From Gammaproteobacteria bacterium HGW-Gammaproteobacteria-15 (GTDB lineage Bacteria > Pseudomonadota > Gammaproteobacteria > Enterobacterales > Alteromonadaceae), in contig PGZF01000003.1 of the NCBI GenBank assembly GCA_002840125.1, forward strand, positions 558,001-622,000: DNA of 64,000 bases, read 5' to 3'. This document shows positions 22,318 through 30,955 of this stretch, piece after piece. A model generated the notes under the pieces. The model worked only from the letters and a program-made list of their open reading frames with translations, was not told the origin of the DNA and made no database searches. The translations under genes were made by a program, and so were the position numbers. Every line of letters starts with the position of its first letter. Positions within the stretch are counted from its first letter, which is position 1.

Positions 22318-23106
22318 TTATTCGGCGGTCAGAATGCGCTCTATCGTATCGTCACTGCGCAGCGTTAAAATTTCACAACCGGTATCAGTAACTAAAATAG
22401 TATGTTCAAACTGGGCTGATAAACTACGATCTTTAGTGACTACTGTCCAACCGTCGGCTAATAATTTGCTGTGGCGGGCGCCGGCGTTAATCATTGGCTC
22501 TATGGTTAAACACATACCGCTTTTTAATACTTCGCCGGTGCCTGGCTTGCCATAATGCAGCACTTGCGGGTCTTCATGAAATACCGCACCTATGCCGTGG
22601 CCGCAGTATTCACGCACCACTGAGTAACTGTGTTTTTCAGCGTGTTGCTGAATAACATGGCCGATGTCGCCTAAACGCACACCGTCTTTTACTTTTTTCA
22701 GCCCCAGGTACATACATTCCTGCGTAACCCGGATAAGCCTTTCGGCCATGATGCTGGCTTTGCCGACGACAAACATTTTTGAGGTGTCGCCGTGGTAGCC
22801 ATCTTTAATGACAGTGATGTCGATATTAACAATATCGCCTTCTTTAAGCTTTTTATCGCCCGGTATGCCGTGGCAAATCACCTGATTGACTGAGGTACAG
22901 ATAGATTTAGGGAAACCGTGGTAGTTCAGCGGGGCCGGTATTGCCTGCTGCTCATTAACGATATAGTTGTGGCAGATAGTATTCAGCTCATCGGTAGTGA
23001 CACCGGCTTTTACATAAGGCTCAATCATTTCCAGCACGTCGGCGGCAAGGCGGCCTGCGACACGCATTTTTTCAATTTCGGCCGGGGTTTTGATGGTTGC
23101 TGTCAT
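22318..23106 (-). CDS. map: Methionine aminopeptidase type I
   Basis: 262 residues from the ATG at 23106 (TATIKTPAEIEKMRVAGRLA follows). The frame continues upstream to 23169, but the extra 21 residues do not fit the family. Metal ligands of the dinuclear site are visible: D in NIDITVIKDGYHGD (two), H in CGHGIGAVFHEDP, E in LTIEPMI and E in EHTILVT. It removes initiator methionine from nascent proteins. First gene of map-glnD-dapD, divergent from rpsB as in E. coli. Confidence 0.98.
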   Translation of the reverse strand: MTATIKTPAEIEKMRVAGRLAADVLEMIEPYVKAGVTTDELNTICHNYIVNEQQAIPAPLNYHGFPKSICTSVNQVICHGIPGDKKLKEGDIVNIDITVIKDGYHGDTSKMFVVGKASIMAERLIRVTQECMYLGLKKVKDGVRLGDIGHVIQQHAEKHSYSVVREYCGHGIGAVFHEDPQVLHYGKPGTGEVLKSGMCLTIEPMINAGARHSKLLADGWTVVTKDRSLSAQFEHTILVTDTGCEILTLRSDDTIERILTAE

Positions 23107-23415
23107 GCCTGTTCTCTCTGTGGTACCAAGGGGCAAAGTTGCCCACTGTACTGCTGCAAAAATACACATTTGATTGTGTTTGTAAGGTGCCTATGGTATA
23201 AAGCGCGCCGCAAATTAGCAAATCGCTTTGTCTTTTATTGCAGAACCTTTTGTTCTTAGATAGAGATAAAGCCGTGCTGATAGGCGGAATTTAAACAAAA
23301 CACACATGTATCGACACATATTCCGGGGTGCTTTGCTTTGCGCTGAACAACAGCCAGACCAGAGTCGGCATATGGGATACATGGAGGCTTAACCCCTTAT
23401 ACAGGAAAATAAATC
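23107..23415 (+). promoter_or_regulatory. rpsB promoter and untranslated leader (S2 control region)
   Basis: The 309-bp map-rpsB intergenic region holds a strong promoter with -35 TTGTGT (23174-23179), a 17-bp spacer, and an extended -10 (TGG then TATAAA, 23197-23202) followed by GCGCGCC, a GC-rich discriminator typical of growth-rate-controlled genes. The transcript leader would be about 205 nt. In E. coli the rpsB-tsf leader is the target of S2 autoregulation. I infer the same here; I did not derive the fold. Confidence 0.65.
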
Positions 23416-24147
23416 ATGGCAAAAGTTTCTATGCGCGACATGCTCCAGGCGGGCGTGCACTTCGGTCACCAAACCCGTTACTGGAATCCAAAAATGAAGC
23501 CATTCATTTTCGGTGCGCGTAACAAAGTACATATCATCAACCTGGAACAGACTGTTCCTATGATGAACGATGCACTGGCATTCATTCAGCAAGTAGCAGC
23601 GAAAAAGGGCAAAATCCTGTTCGTTGGTACTAAGCGTGCGGCTTCTGAAGCAATCAAAGAAGCGGCAAGCAAAGTTGATCAGTTCTACGTAAACCACCGC
23701 TGGTTAGGTGGTATGCTGACTAACTGGAAAACTGTTCGTCAGTCAATCAAGCGTTTAAAAGATCTGGAAGCGCAAAGCCAGGACGGTACTTTCGACAAGC
23801 TGACCAAGAAAGAAGCTTTAGACCGTACCCGTGAAATGGAAAAGCTGGAAAAGAGCTTAGGCGGTATTAAAGACATGGGCGGCTTGCCAGACGTGCTGTT
23901 CGTGATCGACGCTGACCATGAACACATCGCGATCAAAGAAGCTAACAACCTGGGTATTCCGGTTGTATCTATCGTTGATACCAACTCTGATCCAAAAGGC
24001 GTTGACTTTGTAGTACCAGGTAACGATGACGCGATCCGCGCTATCCAGTTATATCTGGCTGCTGTAGGTCAGGCTATCCTGGAAGGTCGTGACAAAAACA
24101 TCGAAGTACAGGCTGAAGCCGAAGCCTTCGTTGTTGAAGCAGAGTAA
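23416..24147 (+). CDS. rpsB: 30S ribosomal protein S2
   Basis: 243-residue S2, which bridges the head and body of the 30S subunit and recruits S1. Signatures: [24 protein letters not shown] at the N terminus, and the second motif [20 protein letters not shown] with [13 protein letters not shown]. Length matches E. coli S2 (241). It is cotranscribed with tsf across a 106-bp spacer that contains a hairpin. Confidence 0.99.
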   Translation: MAKVSMRDMLQAGVHFGHQTRYWNPKMKPFIFGARNKVHIINLEQTVPMMNDALAFIQQVAAKKGKILFVGTKRAASEAIKEAASKVDQFYVNHRWLGGMLTNWKTVRQSIKRLKDLEAQSQDGTFDKLTKKEALDRTREMEKLEKSLGGIKDMGGLPDVLFVIDADHEHIAIKEANNLGIPVVSIVDTNSDPKGVDFVVPGNDDAIRAIQLYLAAVGQAILEGRDKNIEVQAEAEAFVVEAE

Positions 24148-24200
24148 TTTCTCTGTCATTAGCGCAGGCTAAGCTTGCGCTAGCACAGTGCAAAATTGCG

Positions 24201-24224
24201 ACAGGGGCCACGGCCCCTGTTTGT
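24201..24224 (+). terminator. rpsB-tsf intercistronic attenuator hairpin
   Basis: ACAGGGGC (24201-24208) pairs with GCCCCTGT (24213-24220), an 8-bp GC-rich stem with a 4-nt loop followed by TTGT. The short U-run suggests partial termination that lowers tsf relative to rpsB expression, or simply an mRNA processing or stability structure. Confidence 0.55.
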
Positions 24225-24253
24225 CCAACCCGAATTATTACGAGGAAGCTCCC

Positions 24254-25126
24254 ATGGCTGTAACTGCCGCTTTAGTAAAAGAACTTCGCGAGCGCACTGG
24301 CGCTGGCATGATGGATTGTAAAAAAGCATTGGAAGAAACTGCAGGTGATATCGAAGCTGCAATTGATGCGATGCGTAAAAGTGGTCTGGCCAAAGCTGCC
24401 AAGAAAGCAGGCCGTATTGCCGCTGAAGGTACTATTTTAACCCGCGTAGGTAATGGTTACGGTTTAGCTATCGAGTTCAACTGCGAAACTGACTTCGTTG
24501 CCCGTGATGCCAGCTTCCTGGCGTTTGCTAACGCCGTTGCTGATTTAGCCCACGCTAACAAGCTGTTCACTGCTGAAGCTATTTTAGCGGCTGATTTAAA
24601 CGGTACTTCAGTTGAAGACACCCGTGCGACTTTAGTTGCCAAAATTGGTGAGAACATCAACGTACGCCGTGCAGCAGTAGTTGAAGGCGCTGTAATTGGT
24701 TCTTACGTGCACTCTGGCCGTATCGGTGTATTAGCCGTGCTGGAAGGCGGTAACGAAGATATCGCTAAAGATGTAGCAATGCACGTAGCGGCTAACAACC
24801 CAGGTTTCTTAACACCGGACGACGTACCGGCTGATGTTGTTGAGCGTGAGCGCGTTATTCAGATCGATATCGCGGTTAACTCTGGCAAGCCAAAAGAAAT
24901 TGCTGAGAAAATGGTTGCAGGCCGTATGAGCAAGTTCACTGGTGAAGTGAGCTTAACTGGTCAGCCATTCGTGAAAGACCCATCAGTTTCTGTTGGCGAT
25001 TTCCTGAAGCAAAACAGTGCTAAAGCTGTTTCTTTCATTCGCTTAGAAGTGGGCGAAGGTATCGAGAAGAAAGAAGAAGACTTCGCAGCTGAAGTTGCAG
25101 CCCAAATCGCGGCGGCCAAGAAGTAA
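24254..25126 (+). CDS. tsf: Elongation factor Ts
   Basis: 290 residues from the ATG at 24254, placed after GAGGAAG. An in-frame ATG at 24188 is rejected because it lies before the hairpin and the family starts at [17 protein letters not shown]-Ts recharges EF-Tu by nucleotide exchange. The N-terminal UBA-like motif [18 protein letters not shown] and the core [15 protein letters not shown] are diagnostic. It is followed by a strong terminator before pyrH. Confidence 0.99.
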   Translation: MAVTAALVKELRERTGAGMMDCKKALEETAGDIEAAIDAMRKSGLAKAAKKAGRIAAEGTILTRVGNGYGLAIEFNCETDFVARDASFLAFANAVADLAHANKLFTAEAILAADLNGTSVEDTRATLVAKIGENINVRRAAVVEGAVIGSYVHSGRIGVLAVLEGGNEDIAKDVAMHVAANNPGFLTPDDVPADVVERERVIQIDIAVNSGKPKEIAEKMVAGRMSKFTGEVSLTGQPFVKDPSVSVGDFLKQNSAKAVSFIRLEVGEGIEKKEEDFAAEVAAQIAAAKK

Positions 25127-25162
25127 TTTATTCTTCTGCAAACTGGCAAAACCCGCTAGAAT

Positions 25163-25206
25163 AACCGCGGCTTCAGGTGTAACAACCTGGCCGCGGTTTT
25201 TTTTAC
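25163..25206 (+). terminator. Strong intrinsic terminator of tsf
   Basis: AACCGCGG (25163-25170) pairs with CCGCGGTT (25191-25198), with an internal CAGGT/ACCTG extension, followed by an eight-T run (25197-25204). Confidence 0.88.
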
Positions 25207-25245
25207 CCGCATTAATCCTAATTAACCACGCACTATGGGGATCTC

Positions 25246-25986
25246 ATGAGCACGAATCCAAAACCAACTTACCGCAGGATCTTATTAAAACTCAGTGGCG
25301 AAGCACTGATGGGCGATGAGGGCTTTGGTATTGATCCCAAAGTACTGGACCGGATGGCGCAGGAAATCAAAGAACTGGTTGAACTGGGCGTGCAGGTAGG
25401 CATTGTGATTGGCGGTGGTAATATTTTCCGTGGCGAAGGCCTGGCTAAAGCCGGTATGAACCGCGTAGTGGGCGACCATATGGGTATGCTGGCTACGGTA
25501 ATGAATGGCCTGGCAATGCGTGATGCGCTGCACCGTGCCTATGTAAATGCCCGCATGATGAGCGCTATTCCGTTAAATGGCGTGTGTGATAATTACAGCT
25601 GGGCCGAAGCTATCAGCTTATTAAAATCAGGCCGGGTGGTGATTTTTTCTGCCGGTACCGGTAACCCGTTTTTTACCACCGATTCAGCAGCCTGTTTACG
25701 CGGCATTGAAATTGAAGCTGATGCCGTATTAAAAGCCACCAAGGTTGATGGCGTATTTTCGGCCGATCCGGTAAAAGATCCTACCGCTACGCTATACAGC
25801 CAGCTGACTTATAATGAAGTGCTGGACAAAGAACTTAAAGTGATGGATTTGGCTGCCTTTACGCTGGCACGGGATCATAATCTGCAAATCCGCGTGTTTA
25901 ATATGAACACCGCCGGCGCATTAAAGCGGGTAATTATGGGCGAGCCGGAAGGCACAGTCATCGACCACGCCGAAAATTTACAGTAA
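25246..25986 (+). CDS. pyrH: Uridylate kinase
   Basis: 246-residue UMP kinase of the bacterial amino-acid-kinase type, making UDP from UMP. Seen: [23 protein letters not shown], the [12 protein letters not shown] loop, [17 protein letters not shown] and [16 protein letters not shown]. Conserved neighbours tsf upstream and frr downstream confirm it. It probably has its own promoter, since a strong terminator separates it from tsf, but I see no clear hexamers in the short gap. Confidence 0.98.
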   Translation: MSTNPKPTYRRILLKLSGEALMGDEGFGIDPKVLDRMAQEIKELVELGVQVGIVIGGGNIFRGEGLAKAGMNRVVGDHMGMLATVMNGLAMRDALHRAYVNARMMSAIPLNGVCDNYSWAEAISLLKSGRVVIFSAGTGNPFFTTDSAACLRGIEIEADAVLKATKVDGVFSADPVKDPTATLYSQLTYNEVLDKELKVMDLAAFTLARDHNLQIRVFNMNTAGALKRVIMGEPEGTVIDHAENLQ

Positions 25987-26045
25987 ACTAGAGCGCTGAA
26001 TAAGGCGTGCTGAATAGACGCCATGAATAAAAAAGGATACCGATC

Positions 26046-26603
26046 GTGATTAACGACATTATTACAGACAGCAAAGTACGGATGGAAAAAAGCGTTGATG
26101 CGCTTAAAGTGCAATTAACCAAAGTGCGCACTGGTCGTGCTCACCCAAGCTTATTAGATGGTATTTCCGTATCTTACTATGGCACCGATACACCACTGCG
26201 TCAGGTAGCCAACGTCTCTATCGATGATGCCCGCACACTGGCTATTACCGTATTTGACAAAAGCATGACGGCTGCAGTAGAAAAAGCGATTATGGCGTCA
26301 GACCTGGGGTTAAACCCAATGTCTGCCGGTACTATTATTCGTGTGCCGTTACCGGCTTTAACTGAAGAGCGCCGTAAAAGCCTGGTTAAACTGGTACGTG
26401 GCGAAGCCGAAAACGGCCGTGTTGCAGTACGTAATATTCGCCGTGATGCCAACGCTGATTTAAAAACACTGCAAAAAGATAAAGAAATCAGTGAAGATGA
26501 CGAGCGCCGTGCGGCTGAAGAAATTCAGAAAATTACTGATCTTTTCGTCAAGAAAATTGACGAAGTACTGGCCGACAAAGAAAAGGAATTAATGGAAGTC
26601 TGA
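26046..26603 (+). CDS. frr: Ribosome recycling factor
   Basis: 185-residue RRF, the two-domain tRNA mimic that splits post-termination ribosomes with EF-G. The start is GTG with AAGGATACC upstream. Family features: [21 protein letters not shown] and the C-terminal helix bundle [25 protein letters not shown]. Same length as E. coli Frr (185). A hairpin with a T-run follows, separating it from uppS. Confidence 0.99.
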   Translation: MINDIITDSKVRMEKSVDALKVQLTKVRTGRAHPSLLDGISVSYYGTDTPLRQVANVSIDDARTLAITVFDKSMTAAVEKAIMASDLGLNPMSAGTIIRVPLPALTEERRKSLVKLVRGEAENGRVAVRNIRRDANADLKTLQKDKEISEDDERRAAEEIQKITDLFVKKIDEVLADKEKELMEV

Positions 26604-26625
26604 GCCAGCCTTCTGTTAACATTAC

Positions 26626-26661
26626 AGCGTCGTGACGCTTGGGCATTACGGCGCTTTTTTC
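26626..26661 (+). terminator. Probable terminator of frr
   Basis: AGCGTCGT (26626-26633) can pair with ACGGCGCT (26648-26655, one wobble), immediately followed by TTTTTT. Confidence 0.6.
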
Positions 26662-26747
26662 TATTTGGCAGATTTTTTCGTCGCAACGTAATTCAGTAAA
26701 TCAGCAGCAGACTGGTTATCACAAAGTTTAAGGACAGGTCGCACTGT

Positions 26748-27512
26748 ATGACTGCAGAGTCGCAGCTCAAACCGCACAGCTTACCTCAGCATGTGGCAAT
26801 TATTATGGATGGCAATGGCCGCTGGGCCCAGCGCCAGGGTAAACCGCGGGTGTGGGGCCATAAAAAAGGTGTGGAAGCGGTACGGCGCAGCGTGAGCTTT
26901 TGTCGTGAGCTGGGTATCAAATCGTTAACTTTGTTCGCTTTTAGCAGTGAAAACTGGCGCCGGCCGGAAGATGAAGTCTCGACCTTAATGCAGCTGTTTC
27001 TGATGGTGCTGCAAAGCGAGGTTAAAACCTTGCATAAGCATAATGTCAGGCTGAAGATAGTAGGGGATTTATCTGCCTTTAGTGACAAGCTAAGAGTCAG
27101 CATCGATAAAGCTGAACAGCTAACGGCAGCGAACACGGCTTTAACACTGAATATCGCCGCCAATTATGGCGGGCGCTGGGATATGGTAAATGCCGCCCGG
27201 GCGCTGGCAACACAAGTACAGCAAGGCACACTTGCTGTGGATCAGATTAATGAGCAGATATTTGCTCAGCAGGTGCAGATGCACGAACAGCCAGAGCTGG
27301 ATCTACTTATTCGCACTGGTGGTGATTTACGCATCAGCAATTTTTTATTGTGGCAGGCCGCTTACGCTGAATTCTGGTTTACTGAAACACTCTGGCCAGA
27401 CTTTGATCAGCAGGTTTTCTCAGAAGCGATAGCCGCCTTCGTCAACCGAGAGCGTCGTTTTGGCTGTACCGGAGAACAAATCCGGCAGCTGGCGATGTTG
27501 GGTAAAGGATAA
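26748..27512 (+). CDS. uppS: Undecaprenyl diphosphate synthase (ditrans,polycis)
   Basis: 254-residue cis-prenyltransferase that makes the C55 carrier lipid for peptidoglycan and LPS. The active-site loop HVAIIMDGNGRWAQRQG (catalytic Asp in MDGNGRW) and the substrate motifs FAFSSENWRRP and DLLIRTGGDLRISNFLLWQ are present. The order frr-uppS-cdsA-dxr is the Vibrio/Shewanella form rather than E. coli's frr-dxr-uppS. cdsA starts 5 bp after the stop. Confidence 0.98.
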   Translation: MTAESQLKPHSLPQHVAIIMDGNGRWAQRQGKPRVWGHKKGVEAVRRSVSFCRELGIKSLTLFAFSSENWRRPEDEVSTLMQLFLMVLQSEVKTLHKHNVRLKIVGDLSAFSDKLRVSIDKAEQLTAANTALTLNIAANYGGRWDMVNAARALATQVQQGTLAVDQINEQIFAQQVQMHEQPELDLLIRTGGDLRISNFLLWQAAYAEFWFTETLWPDFDQQVFSEAIAAFVNRERRFGCTGEQIRQLAMLGKG

Positions 27513-27517
27513 CGGTA

Positions 27518-28381
27518 TTGTTTAAACAACGGGTTATTACTGCGCTAATTTTGGCGCCATTAGCATTAATGGCGGTATTTTATCTGCCGTTGTCCGGCTT
27601 TGCGGTATTTATTTCTGCGGCATTTTTACTGGGTGCCTGGGAATGGAGCGGCTTTTGCGGTTTGGCAACTAAAGCTATGCGCTGGGTATATGTGGCTTTA
27701 ACAGCGCTGATCCTGGCTTTACTGTACTGGCAACTGCCGGTACAAACTAACTGGCCGGTAGAGGCCAATACCTTGTTAACCAGTTTGCTGCTTGCCGGTA
27801 ATGCCTGGTGGTTGCTGGCGATTGTATTAGTGCTTACCTATCCGCGTAGCCAGAAATTATGGGCTAAAAGCGACTGGGGTAAGGCATTAATGGGTTGGCT
27901 GACATTAGTACCGGCCTGGGCTGCTGTAATGTTTATCCGCTCTACTGATTATGCTGCATCCAGTTTTACCGGCGCCTGGCTGATTTGCTGTTTGTTGTTA
28001 CTGGTATGGGCGGCGGATATTGGTGGCTATATCGTTGGCAAACCTTTTGGTAAGCATAAGTTGCTGCCTAAAGTCAGCCCCGGTAAAACTATCGAAGGTA
28101 TGCTTGGCGGCCTGGCATTAGTAGCCATAGTGGTTACAGTGGTAGCGCAGTTACAGGACTGGCCGCCTCAGGTAGGTATTTGGTATATCGCTGCGTTTTT
28201 ACTGACGATTTTGTCAGTATTTGGTGATTTAACCGAAAGCATGTTTAAGCGGGTGGCAGGTAAAAAAGACAGCGGCGCGTTTTTGCCCGGTCACGGCGGT
28301 ATTTTAGACCGTATTGACAGCTTAACCGCTACAGCTCCGCTGTTTGCCATTATTGTGGCCATTTACGGCGGCTTTTATTAA
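27518..28381 (+). CDS. cdsA: Phosphatidate cytidylyltransferase
   Basis: 287-residue polytopic membrane enzyme making CDP-diacylglycerol from CTP and phosphatidate. Several hydrophobic segments span the first 200 residues. The C-terminal family signature [16 protein letters not shown] plus [13 protein letters not shown] is complete. The start is TTG, preceded by GGATAACGG, 5 bp after uppS. Its last base overlaps the dxr ATG (TAATG), so translation of the two is coupled. Confidence 0.97.
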   Translation: MFKQRVITALILAPLALMAVFYLPLSGFAVFISAAFLLGAWEWSGFCGLATKAMRWVYVALTALILALLYWQLPVQTNWPVEANTLLTSLLLAGNAWWLLAIVLVLTYPRSQKLWAKSDWGKALMGWLTLVPAWAAVMFIRSTDYAASSFTGAWLICCLLLLVWAADIGGYIVGKPFGKHKLLPKVSPGKTIEGMLGGLALVAIVVTVVAQLQDWPPQVGIWYIAAFLLTILSVFGDLTESMFKRVAGKKDSGAFLPGHGGILDRIDSLTATAPLFAIIVAIYGGFY

Positions 28382-29574
28382 TGCGTAATGTGGTGATCCT
28401 CGGTTCAACCGGCTCTATTGGTGTCAGCACCCTGTCGGTGCTGGCAGCTCATCCAGAGGATTATCAGGTGTTGGCGCTTACCGCTGGCAGCCAAACCGAC
28501 AAGCTGTTGCAGCAATGTCTGGCGTTAAAACCACGTTATGCCGCTATGCTTGACAGCAAGGCTGCCAGCGCCCTGGCAACAGAACTAAAACTAGCTGGTA
28601 GCCGCACAGAAGTGCTTAGCGGCATTGACGCTTTATGCCAGTTAGCGGCGCACCCGGATGCCGATATCGTAATGGCGGCGATTGTGGGCTCTGCCGGTTT
28701 ACTGCCAACCCTTGCTGCAGTAGAGCAGGGTAAAACGGTACTACTTGCCAATAAAGAAGCTCTGGTGATGAGCGGCGAATTGTTTATCAGTAAAGTAAAA
28801 CGCCATGGTGCGACTTTATTGCCGATAGACAGTGAACACAATGCAATATTTCAGTGCTTACCCGCGCCGTTGCAGCAGCATACCCATGATCAGCAAATCG
28901 CCGATTTTGGTATCAGCAAATTATTACTGACCGGTAGCGGTGGCCCTTTTCTGACCACAGCTTTAACAGAATTTGCCAATATTACACCGGCACAGGCCGT
29001 GGCGCACCCAAACTGGAGCATGGGGCATAAAATCTCTGTCGACAGTGCCACCATGATGAATAAAGGCCTGGAGTTTATTGAAGCGCGCTGGTTATTTAAT
29101 TGCCAGGCGGCAGATATCGATGTCGTTATTCATCCGCAAAGTATTATTCATTCTATGGTGCAATATACGGATGGCTCTGTACTGGCGCAATTAGGCCAGC
29201 CGGATATGCGCACACCAATTGCGCATGCACTGGCGTTTCCAAAGCGCATAGCCAGCCCGGTGGCACCGCTTAGTTTTAAGCAGATGCGCGATTTTACTTT
29301 TACTGAACCTGATAAAGCCCGCTACCCGAATTTGTATCTGGCGATTGCCGCCTGCGGCTATGGCCAGGGCGCAACAACGGCCCTTAATGCCACAAATGAG
29401 CTGGCTGTAGCGGCTTTTTTAGCGCAAAAAATTCGTTTTACCGATATAGCGCGTGTTAACGAGCAAGGCCTTGAACATTTTGCTGACTTTCGTGTCAGTA
29501 CGCTGGATGATATATTGGCGCTGGACAATGAAGCGCGCCATTATGCGCAGACACTACTGAGGAAGCTAACTTGA
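28381..29574 (+). CDS. dxr: 1-deoxy-D-xylulose 5-phosphate reductoisomerase
   Basis: 397-residue DXR (IspC), the first committed enzyme of the MEP isoprenoid pathway. NADPH-binding [11 protein letters not shown] lies at residues 8-18. [12 protein letters not shown], the metal/substrate motif [12 protein letters not shown], and [13 protein letters not shown] follow. The product feeds uppS, its neighbour, via C5 units. The stop overlaps the rseP ATG (TGATG). Confidence 0.98.
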   Translation: MRNVVILGSTGSIGVSTLSVLAAHPEDYQVLALTAGSQTDKLLQQCLALKPRYAAMLDSKAASALATELKLAGSRTEVLSGIDALCQLAAHPDADIVMAAIVGSAGLLPTLAAVEQGKTVLLANKEALVMSGELFISKVKRHGATLLPIDSEHNAIFQCLPAPLQQHTHDQQIADFGISKLLLTGSGGPFLTTALTEFANITPAQAVAHPNWSMGHKISVDSATMMNKGLEFIEARWLFNCQAADIDVVIHPQSIIHSMVQYTDGSVLAQLGQPDMRTPIAHALAFPKRIASPVAPLSFKQMRDFTFTEPDKARYPNLYLAIAACGYGQGATTALNATNELAVAAFLAQKIRFTDIARVNEQGLEHFADFRVSTLDDILALDNEARHYAQTLLRKLT

Positions 29575-30929
29575 TGTCGGGTGCGATTTGGAATTTGCTG
29601 TCGTTTATCGTCGCGCTGGGTGTATTAATTACTGTACATGAGTTTGGCCATTTCTGGGTCGCGCGTAAAAATGGTGTACTGGTTAAGCGGTTTTCCATAG
29701 GTTTTGGTAAAGCGTTGTTGAGCTGGCGTGATAAGCAAGGCACGGAATTTGTTATCGCAGCTATTCCACTGGGTGGTTATGTGCGGATGCTGGATGAGCG
29801 GGTTGATCCGGTGCTGCCGCAGTTTAAAGATCTGGCGTTTAACCATAAAACCGTATGGCAACGTATGGCCATTATTGCCGCCGGCCCTGCCGCCAACTTT
29901 ATCTTCGCCGTGTTTGCCCTGTGGCTGATGTATATGCTGGGCGTGCAAACTATGCGACCGGTGGTAGCCAGTGTTACGCCGCAGTCTATCGCTGCCCAGG
30001 CTGGTATAACGGCGCAGCAGCAAATTATTTCAGTAAATCAGCACAATGCCACCGATGCCAGTAGCGTGAATTTACTGTTGGTAGAGCAAATTGGCAGCCA
30101 TAGTATTACCCTGGGGTTGCAGGATCTTGTGACGCAGCAGCAACGCTCGGTAACGTTGAACACGGCTGAGTGGCGTTTCGACCCGGAAAAACAAAGCGTA
30201 TTCGACAGCCTTGGGCTTAATTTAGCCCGGCCCCAGGCTCTGACAGAAATTGCCCAGGTAGCACCAGGTTCAGCAGCAGAGCAGGCTGGCCTGCAGGTAA
30301 ATGATAAGATCATAGGTATTGATGGCACTGACATTACGCAGTGGACGCAGTTACAAGCGTTAATCAGCAATGCAGCAGAGCAACAGCTGTCTGTTGAAGT
30401 AGAGCGTAGCGGGGCAGTGCTGAGTATTAATGTCACGCCAACATTGCTTGTTACTGCAGATGGTTTTTCCCAAGGTGTGCTGGGTATTACACCCAAAGTA
30501 AGTGATTGGCCAGAAGGTGTGCTTTACACCCGGCAATACGGTGTTATTGATGCTTTGGGGGCCGGTGCGGCTCATACCTGGCAATTTATCCGCCTGAGTG
30601 TATCGATGATTGGCAAGCTGCTGACAGGCGATGTTTCTGTCAAACATTTAAGCGGCCCTATCTCCATTGCACAAGGTGCAGGCACAACGGCAAGCCTCGG
30701 TTTAGTAGCATTTCTGTCGTTTTTAGCCCTGATAAGTGTTAACTTAGGCGTTATCAATTTGCTGCCATTGCCGGTGCTGGATGGTGGGCACTTAATGTAT
30801 ATGCTGGTGGAACTAATACGAGGCAAACCTGTCTCTGAAAAGACGCAGGAAACAGGTTTCCGGTTCGGAGCGCTGATCCTGCTAATGTTGATGGGAATTG
30901 CGCTGCTCAACGATATTTCTCGTTTGTAA
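29574..30929 (+). CDS. rseP: Site-2 intramembrane protease RseP
   Basis: 451-residue zinc metalloprotease of the inner membrane that cleaves RseA to release sigma-E and also clears signal-peptide remnants. The HExxH motif is in TVHEFGHFWVARKNG (about residue 22). Two PDZ domains occupy about 110-300 (SVTPQSIAAQAGI and VAPGSAAEQAGLQVNDKIIGID), and the third zinc ligand is in LPLPVLDGGHLMYML. I prefer the ATG at 29574 overlapping the dxr stop; a TTG one codon earlier is also possible. Confidence 0.98.
   Translation: MSGAIWNLLSFIVALGVLITVHEFGHFWVARKNGVLVKRFSIGFGKALLSWRDKQGTEFVIAAIPLGGYVRMLDERVDPVLPQFKDLAFNHKTVWQRMAIIAAGPAANFIFAVFALWLMYMLGVQTMRPVVASVTPQSIAAQAGITAQQQIISVNQHNATDASSVNLLLVEQIGSHSITLGLQDLVTQQQRSVTLNTAEWRFDPEKQSVFDSLGLNLARPQALTEIAQVAPGSAAEQAGLQVNDKIIGIDGTDITQWTQLQALISNAAEQQLSVEVERSGAVLSINVTPTLLVTADGFSQGVLGITPKVSDWPEGVLYTRQYGVIDALGAGAAHTWQFIRLSVSMIGKLLTGDVSVKHLSGPISIAQGAGTTASLGLVAFLSFLALISVNLGVINLLPLPVLDGGHLMYMLVELIRGKPVSEKTQETGFRFGALILLMLMGIALLNDISRL
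30809..30836 (+). promoter_or_regulatory. Putative sigma-E promoter inside rseP, upstream of bamA
   Basis: GGAACTA (30809-30815), a 15-bp spacer, then GTCTCT (30831-30836) resembles the sigma-E consensus GGAACTT-N15/16-GTCTAA. In E. coli bamA is known to be transcribed from a sigma-E promoter at this place. The bases also encode rseP residues, so the match could be chance. Confidence 0.4.
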
Positions 30930-30955
30930 ATAACTAATCATAAGTAGTTCAAATA

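Noticed and set aside
23328-23522. 64-codon ORF in the rpsB leader
   Set aside because: Overlaps the start of rpsB in another frame, with no recognisable product; part of the S2 control leader.
24188-24253. 22-codon upstream extension of tsf
   Set aside because: Crosses the rpsB-tsf hairpin, and the family starts at 24254 after GAGGAAG.
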